Origin: UMGS1474 sp050946775
GTDB taxonomy: Bacteria; Bacillota; Clostridia; Oscillospirales; Acutalibacteraceae
NCBI GenBank assembly: GCA_050946775.1
Contig: JBMNVL010000032.1
Coordinates: 1 to 17,954 of the forward strand
Direction: 5' to 3'
DNA length: 17,954 nucleotides
Position numbers and translations under genes: made by a program. Positions 13,718-17,954 of this stretch are shown here, piece by piece; the stretch's first letter is position 1, and each line of letters opens with the position of its first letter. Below the pieces are notes generated by a model that was not told where the DNA came from, did not search any database, and saw only the letters and a program-made list of their open reading frames with translations.

Positions 13718-14902
13718 ATGAAAACGACGAGTATGCCTCGCAAGCGGCTGGCGGTGCTGGGATCGACCGGATCCATCGGCACCCAGACGCTTGAGATTGC
13801 CGACCATTTGGGATTTCCGGTGGCGGCGCTGGCGGCGGGACGCAGCGTTTCGGAACTGGAAGAGCAGATCCGCCGGTATCGCCCGGCGGTGGCGGCGCTG
13901 TACGACGAGCAGGCGGCGGCCGATCTGCGCGTCCAGGTGGCGGATACCCCGACCCGGGTGCTTTCGGGGATGGAGGGGCTTTGTGCCGTGGCGGCGATGG
14001 CCGATCTGCCCGACTGCCCGGATGCCGACGATATGGTGGTCAACGCCGTGGTGGGCATGGTGGGACTGCGTCCCACGCTGACCGCCGTCGACGCCGGCAA
14101 GGACGTGGCGCTGGCCAACAAGGAAACGCTGGTCGCCGGCGGCGAGCTGGTGATGAAACAGATCCGGCAAAAGGGGATCCGTCTGCTGCCGGTGGACAGC
14201 GAGCATTCCGCGATTTTCCAGTGCCTGCAGGGCGCGCCGCCCGACCGGGCGATCCGCCGGCTGATCCTGACCGCATCGGGCGGGCCGTTTTTCGGCCGCA
14301 CCGCCGCCGAGCTGGAGCAGGTCACGCTGGAACAGGCGCTGCGCCATCCCAACTGGAGCATGGGCGCCAAGATCACCATCGACTCGGCGACCATGATGAA
14401 CAAGGGTCTCGAGATCATCGAGGCACGCTGGCTGTTTGATATGCCCGAAGAGCGCATCGACGTGGTGATCCACCGCCAAAGCGTGGTCCATTCGCTGGTG
14501 GAATACGACGACCGCTCGGTGCTGGCGCAGATGGGGCAGGCGGATATGCGCATCCCCATCCAGTACGCGCTGACCTGGCCCTACCGGACGGTATCGCCGG
14601 TGGCGCCGCTGGATCTGGCGGCGTGGGGCACGCTGACCTTTTTCGATCCGGACGACAAGGCGTTCCCGGCCATGGGGATCTGCCGCGAGGCGCTGCGCCG
14701 GGGCGGCGTGGCGACGGCGGCGGTCAACGCCGCCAACGAGCAGGCGGTGGCGCTGTTCCGGCAGGGGGCAATCGGCTTTGCCGATATTTCCCGGCGGGTA
14801 GCGTCGGTGCTGGAGCGGGACTGGCCGCGTGAAGCAACACTGGAAACCATTTTGGCGGCGGATGAGGAAGCCCGCCGGCACGTTTTGGAAGGGAACGGGT
14901 GA
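13718..14902 (+). CDS. dxr: 1-Deoxy-D-xylulose 5-phosphate reductoisomerase
   Basis: The product is a 394-residue NADPH-dependent enzyme that converts DXP to 2-C-methylerythritol 4-phosphate, the first committed step of the MEP isoprenoid pathway. Seen: the NADPH-binding GSTGSIG loop (15-21), LANKETLV (132-139), the metal-binding acidic residues Asp160 and Glu162 in VDSEHSAIFQ, the flexible loop ASGGPFF followed by HPNWSMG, and the KGLEIIEA and SVVHS segments. The ATG at 13718 lies one base after the cdsA stop, with GGTGGG as a weak site; a downstream ATG at 13733 has none. It supplies precursors for UppS. Confidence 0.97.
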   Translation: MKTTSMPRKRLAVLGSTGSIGTQTLEIADHLGFPVAALAAGRSVSELEEQIRRYRPAVAALYDEQAAADLRVQVADTPTRVLSGMEGLCAVAAMADLPDCPDADDMVVNAVVGMVGLRPTLTAVDAGKDVALANKETLVAGGELVMKQIRQKGIRLLPVDSEHSAIFQCLQGAPPDRAIRRLILTASGGPFFGRTAAELEQVTLEQALRHPNWSMGAKITIDSATMMNKGLEIIEARWLFDMPEERIDVVIHRQSVVHSLVEYDDRSVLAQMGQADMRIPIQYALTWPYRTVSPVAPLDLAAWGTLTFFDPDDKAFPAMGICREALRRGGVATAAVNAANEQAVALFRQGAIGFADISRRVASVLERDWPREATLETILAADEEARRHVLEGNG

Positions 14903-14906
14903 CGAA

Positions 14907-16010
14907 TTGGGCGTTTTGATCGTCATTTTGAAAATACTGATCGCCGTGCTGGTGTTCGGGATCATCATTTTCGTCCACGAGCTGGGCCATTTTCTGATGG
15001 CGCGGGCGATGGGCGTCAAGGTCAACGAATTTGCCATCGGCATGGGGCCGACACTGCTGCGTTTCGGCAAAAAGGAGACCCGCTATTCTCTGCGCGCCTT
15101 TCCCATCGGCGGTTTTTGCGCTATGGAAGGGGAGGACGACGACAGCTCCGATCAGCGGGCCTTCGGCAACAAACGGGTCTGGCGGCGGATTTTGATCGTG
15201 GTCGCCGGGGTGCTGATGAATATGATCCTCGGCTACGTGTTGCTGCTGGTGGACTGCGCGGTGTATACCCGGCCGGCGCCGGGACAGGACACCGCCCTGT
15301 ACGCCACCATGACCATCGCCCAGATGCCCGAGACCTCGCCCGCCTACCGCACCGGACTGCGGGCGAGGGACAAGATGCTCAAGGTCAACGGCAAGCGGGT
15401 GGTCACCTATATGGATCTGTCGGCCATCATGCAAAACGATGAGGACGGCAAATTCGATATGCTCATCGAGCGAAACGGGGAAACCCTTGCCCTGTCCGAC
15501 GTGGAATTTACCCTGAACACCGACGAGAAGACCGGCGCGCGGTATCTCGTTTACGATTTCAAATTGCTGGGCACCCCCAAAACGGTTTGGTCGACGCTGG
15601 CCTACGCCGGGAAGATGGAGTATTCCATCGGGGTGATGATCTGGCGCAATCTCGGGGATATCGTCACCGGCCGGTACGGGCTCAACGATCTGTCCGGCCC
15701 GGTCGGGGTGGTGGACGCCATCGGCGACGCCGCCATCCGCACCGATGACGAGGGCAATATGAGCGCCGATATCGAGTCGCTGTTGCTGCTGGCGGCGATG
15801 ATTACCGTCAACGTCGGCATCTTCAATCTGCTGCCTCTGCCGGCACTGGACGGCGGACGGCTGCTGTTCTTGATCATCGAAGGGATTACCCGTCGCAAGG
15901 TGCCCGCCAAATACGAGGGGATCGTCCATCTGATCGGGATGCTGCTGCTCTTCGGTCTGATGATCGCGGTCACCTACAACGACATCGTCCGTCTGGTGAC
16001 GGGCGGGTAA
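14907..16010 (+). CDS. rseP: Site-2 intramembrane metalloprotease RseP/RasP
   Basis: The product has 367 residues from TTG 14907. It has a zinc-binding HELGH motif in the first membrane helix (24-28), a second helix near 94-116, one PDZ domain at about 135-200, the NLLPLPALDGG motif (307-317) carrying the third metal ligand, and a last helix at about 341-358. S2P proteases cut membrane-embedded regulators after site-1 cleavage, such as anti-sigma factors and FtsL in B. subtilis. An in-frame ATG at 14829 would put 26 unlike residues inside dxr. TTG 14907 lies 5 nt after the dxr stop and suits the family's short N-terminus, but the start is uncertain. It fits the usual dxr-rseP-ispG order. Confidence 0.9.
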   Translation: MGVLIVILKILIAVLVFGIIIFVHELGHFLMARAMGVKVNEFAIGMGPTLLRFGKKETRYSLRAFPIGGFCAMEGEDDDSSDQRAFGNKRVWRRILIVVAGVLMNMILGYVLLLVDCAVYTRPAPGQDTALYATMTIAQMPETSPAYRTGLRARDKMLKVNGKRVVTYMDLSAIMQNDEDGKFDMLIERNGETLALSDVEFTLNTDEKTGARYLVYDFKLLGTPKTVWSTLAYAGKMEYSIGVMIWRNLGDIVTGRYGLNDLSGPVGVVDAIGDAAIRTDDEGNMSADIESLLLLAAMITVNVGIFNLLPLPALDGGRLLFLIIEGITRRKVPAKYEGIVHLIGMLLLFGLMIAVTYNDIVRLVTGG

Positions 16011-16031
16011 CAAGCCTAAAAGCAGGCAAAA

Positions 16032-16057
16032 TAGTCTCCCTCTGACAAGGGAGGCTA
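16032..16057 (+). repeat. Hairpin in the rseP-ispG gap, possible remnant of an extragenic repeat
   Basis: Bases 16032-16041 pair with 16048-16057 over 10 positions (one T-G wobble) around a CTGACA loop. The sequence TCTCCCTCTGACAAGGGAGG resembles a short extragenic palindrome that I recall as common in Ruminococcaceae genomes. No U-tract follows, so it is a poor terminator. The gap between rseP and ispG (109 nt) is larger than others in this block and is otherwise without clear signals. Confidence 0.4.
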
Positions 16058-16119
16058 ACGCGCTTTGCTGATTCAAACAGGTCAATGACGGGATAACACT
16101 TGAGCAGGGAGGAATCGAT

Positions 16120-17169
16120 ATGAACAGACGCGTCAGCCGGCAGGTGACCGCCGGGGGTACCGCCATCGGCGGCGGTGCGCCCGTTACCGTTCAGTCGATG
16201 CTCAACGTGCCGGCGCACGACGCGGCCGGCAACGTCGCTCAGGCGCGCCGTCTGCGGGACGCCGGATGTGAGATCCTGCGGGTGGCGGTGCCGGACAAAG
16301 AGGCGGTGCCCACCGTCGCCGCCATCAAGGAGGCGGTGGATCTGCCGCTGGTGGCGGATATCCATTTCGACTACCGGCTGGCGCTGGAAGCGGCGGCCGC
16401 CGGCGCCGACAAGATCCGCATCAACCCCGGCAACATCGGGGGTGACGACCGGATCAAGGCGGTGGCGGACGAATGCCGCCGCCGGGGGATCCCGATCCGC
16501 GTCGGCGTCAACGCCGGATCGCTGGAAAAGGAGATTTTGCAAAAATACGGCCATCCCACACCCGAGGCGCTGCGGGACAGCGCGCTGTACCACGCGTCGC
16601 TGCTGGAAAAATTCGACTTTACCGATATCGTGCTGTCGCTGAAATCCTCCGACGTGCCCACCATGGTACGGGCTTACCAACTGACCGCCGAGGCGTGCGA
16701 TTATCCGCTGCATCTCGGGGTCACCGAGGCCGGAACCATTCACACCGGGCTGATCAAATCGGCGGCGGGGATCGGGTCGCTGCTGCTGCAGGGGATCGGC
16801 GATACCGTGCGGGTATCGCTGACCGCCGATCCGGTCGAGGAGGTCCGGGCGGCGCGCACCTTGCTGCAAAGCCTCGGCCTGCGCCGGCAGACGGCGACGG
16901 TGGTGTCCTGTCCCACCTGCGGACGGACGGCCATCGATCTGATCGGGATGGCGCAGGAGGTGGAGCGCCGGCTGGAATCGGTGCAAAAGCCGCTGACGGT
17001 GGCGGTGATGGGCTGCGTGGTCAACGGACCCGGCGAGGCGAAGGAAGCCGACATCGGGCTGGCCGGCGGCAAAGGGCGCGCCGTGATCTTCAAAAAAGGG
17101 GAGATCCTGCGCACGGTGGACGAAGCCGCCGCGGTGGACGCGCTGATGGAGGAAATCGAAAAACTGTGA
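16120..17169 (+). CDS. ispG: 4-Hydroxy-3-methylbut-2-enyl diphosphate synthase
   Basis: The product has 349 residues, the short two-domain bacterial form. It converts MEcPP to HMBPP in the MEP pathway using a [4Fe-4S] cluster. The N-terminal TIM barrel (about 1-250) shows VTVQSMLN, LVADIHFDYRLAL and KIRINPGNIGG. The C-terminal domain holds the cluster ligands Cys264 and Cys267 (SCPTCGR) and Cys299 plus Glu306 (GCVVNGPGE). AGGGAGG lies 7 nt before the ATG. It works with Dxr upstream and lies 19 nt before polC; in B. subtilis proS occupies the slot between rasP and polC. Confidence 0.97.
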   Translation: MNRRVSRQVTAGGTAIGGGAPVTVQSMLNVPAHDAAGNVAQARRLRDAGCEILRVAVPDKEAVPTVAAIKEAVDLPLVADIHFDYRLALEAAAAGADKIRINPGNIGGDDRIKAVADECRRRGIPIRVGVNAGSLEKEILQKYGHPTPEALRDSALYHASLLEKFDFTDIVLSLKSSDVPTMVRAYQLTAEACDYPLHLGVTEAGTIHTGLIKSAAGIGSLLLQGIGDTVRVSLTADPVEEVRAARTLLQSLGLRRQTATVVSCPTCGRTAIDLIGMAQEVERRLESVQKPLTVAVMGCVVNGPGEAKEADIGLAGGKGRAVIFKKGEILRTVDEAAAVDALMEEIEKL

Positions 17170-17188
17170 CCCGAAAAGGACGGACGTT

Positions 17189-17954
17189 ATGAACACCCTG
17201 CAAGAGGTTTTTCAGGAGTATCTCACGACGGAGCTCCCGCAAGAAGTGGGAGGCGCCGTCGTTGACCATATCGAAATGGACAAAAACCGCCGCCGGCTGA
17301 CGGTGCGGCTGCGGTTGAACGGCTTTGTCGCTTTTTCGCCGCTGGAGCAGGTGCAAAACGCCCTTTTGGAAGGGATGCGCGCCCTGTCGATCGAGCGGGT
17401 GGAGCTGATCCCGCGGTATCCGGCGGACAGCTTGAGCGGCGACGCCTTTGAAACCGTCGCGTTGTTTTTGAGCCGTCGCCACCGGGTGATCAACGGCACC
17501 TTGCGGGACGCCGGGGCCGCGCTGGACGGGGATACCCTGACCGTTTCCCTGCGCCACGGCGGGCTGGATTTGCTGCGGGACAACCGCGCCGACCAACTGC
17601 TGAGCGAGTTGATCGAGGAATTGTTCGCCCGGCGGGTAACCGTCGTTTTCGACGGGATGACCGAATTGAGCCAGGACGACGAGGCGTATCTGAACGCCCA
17701 GCGTCAAGAGGATGAAAAAGCGGCGCAGCGGATCCGGGAGCAGGCGGCCGCGCGAGCCGCCGCCGCGCCCAAAGCGGAGGAAAAGGCCGCTCTTCCCAAA
17801 GCGATCAAGCCGGCCGATCCCGCCTCCCGTCCGTCGGACGGACTGCCGATCTATCTGGAGACCATGCAGCCACTTTTCGGCGCGCCTATCCGGGAGCGGC
17901 CGGTGCCGATGAAGGATCTGGAGGCCGACGGCGGTCAGGTGACGGTGTGGGGCG
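17189..17954 (+). CDS. polC: DNA polymerase III PolC-type, N-terminal part, cut by window edge
   Basis: I translated this by hand from ATG 17189, which has AAAAGGA 8 nt upstream. 255 residues are open to the window end, out of about 1,400 expected for PolC. The visible part matches the N-terminal non-catalytic domains (about 1-170), a charged Ala/Glu/Lys linker (about 170-205), then the IYLETMQPLFGAPIRERPVPM and GGQVTVWG segments that lead into the OB-fold domain. The polymerase, exonuclease and PHP motifs lie beyond the window. PolC is the main replicative polymerase of low-GC Gram-positive bacteria. The gene order ispG-polC supports the assignment. Confidence 0.92.
   Translation, partial: MNTLQEVFQEYLTTELPQEVGGAVVDHIEMDKNRRRLTVRLRLNGFVAFSPLEQVQNALLEGMRALSIERVELIPRYPADSLSGDAFETVALFLSRRHRVINGTLRDAGAALDGDTLTVSLRHGGLDLLRDNRADQLLSELIEELFARRVTVVFDGMTELSQDDEAYLNAQRQEDEKAAQRIREQAAARAAAAPKAEEKAALPKAIKPADPASRPSDGLPIYLETMQPLFGAPIRERPVPMKDLEADGGQVTVWG

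Noticed and set aside
10660..14559. 1299-residue open frame antisense to pyrH-frr-uppS-cdsA-dxr
   Set aside because: It spans five certain genes and their gaps, has shadow composition rich in Arg, His, Gln and Gly, and has no recognisable domain.
16065..16097. TTGCTG and GATAAC as a promoter for ispG
   Set aside because: The spacing is 21 nt and both hexamers are weak, so it is not supported as a promoter.

Overview
The window looks like chromosomal core sequence from a GC-rich, spore-forming, low-oxygen Firmicute of the class Clostridia, most likely near the Ruminococcaceae/Oscillospiraceae. The basis is gene content and order: HrcA/CIRCE-type groESL, the rqcP-yabP-yabQ-divIC-yabR sporulation/division block, a pyrH-frr-uppS-cdsA-dxr-rseP-ispG-polC block with a Gram-positive PolC, an iron-sulfur class I fumarase subunit, and a secreted dockerin/FIVAR/CotH protein of a kind seen in gut clostridia. 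The family-level placement is inference. I found no rRNA, confirmed tRNA, IS element, phage gene or CRISPR array.

Layout. 1-788 (minus): a nucleoside phosphorylase/nucleosidase-fold gene cut by the left edge, with its own promoter. 789-1168: a gene-free divergent region holding that promoter, unexplained inverted repeats and a tRNA-like block, then the groESL promoter and a perfect CIRCE operator. 1169-3102 (plus): groES-groEL, ending at a strong hairpin shared with the converging gene. 3165-6629 (minus): a 1154-residue secreted protein (signal peptide, two dockerin repeats, three FIVAR repeats, a CBM-like module and a CotH kinase-like domain) driven by a perfect-consensus sigma-A promoter. 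6776-8657 (plus): rqcP, yabP, yabQ, divIC and yabR, closed by an intrinsic terminator. 8720-10691 (plus): fumarase alpha subunit and an RlmL/YpsC-like 23S rRNA methyltransferase. 10777-17954 (plus): pyrH, frr, uppS, cdsA, dxr, rseP, ispG and the start of polC, which runs off the right edge.

How the genes fit together. The right-hand block joins UMP supply (PyrH), ribosome recycling (Frr), MEP isoprenoid synthesis (Dxr, IspG) feeding undecaprenyl diphosphate (UppS), phospholipid activation (CdsA), intramembrane proteolysis (RseP) and replication (PolC); it is a housekeeping growth cluster. The middle block couples stalled-ribosome rescue (RqcP), spore coat/cortex functions (YabP, YabQ), septum assembly (DivIC) and an S1 RNA-binding protein, in the same order as in Bacillus subtilis.

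Most of the window is conserved and ordinary. The points that deserve a second look are the CotH/dockerin/FIVAR secreted protein with its consensus promoter, the homopolymer-rich end of yabQ that runs out of frame into divIC, a hairpin covering the yabP ribosome-binding site, a fumarase alpha subunit without its beta partner next door, and unexplained structured DNA upstream of groESL.
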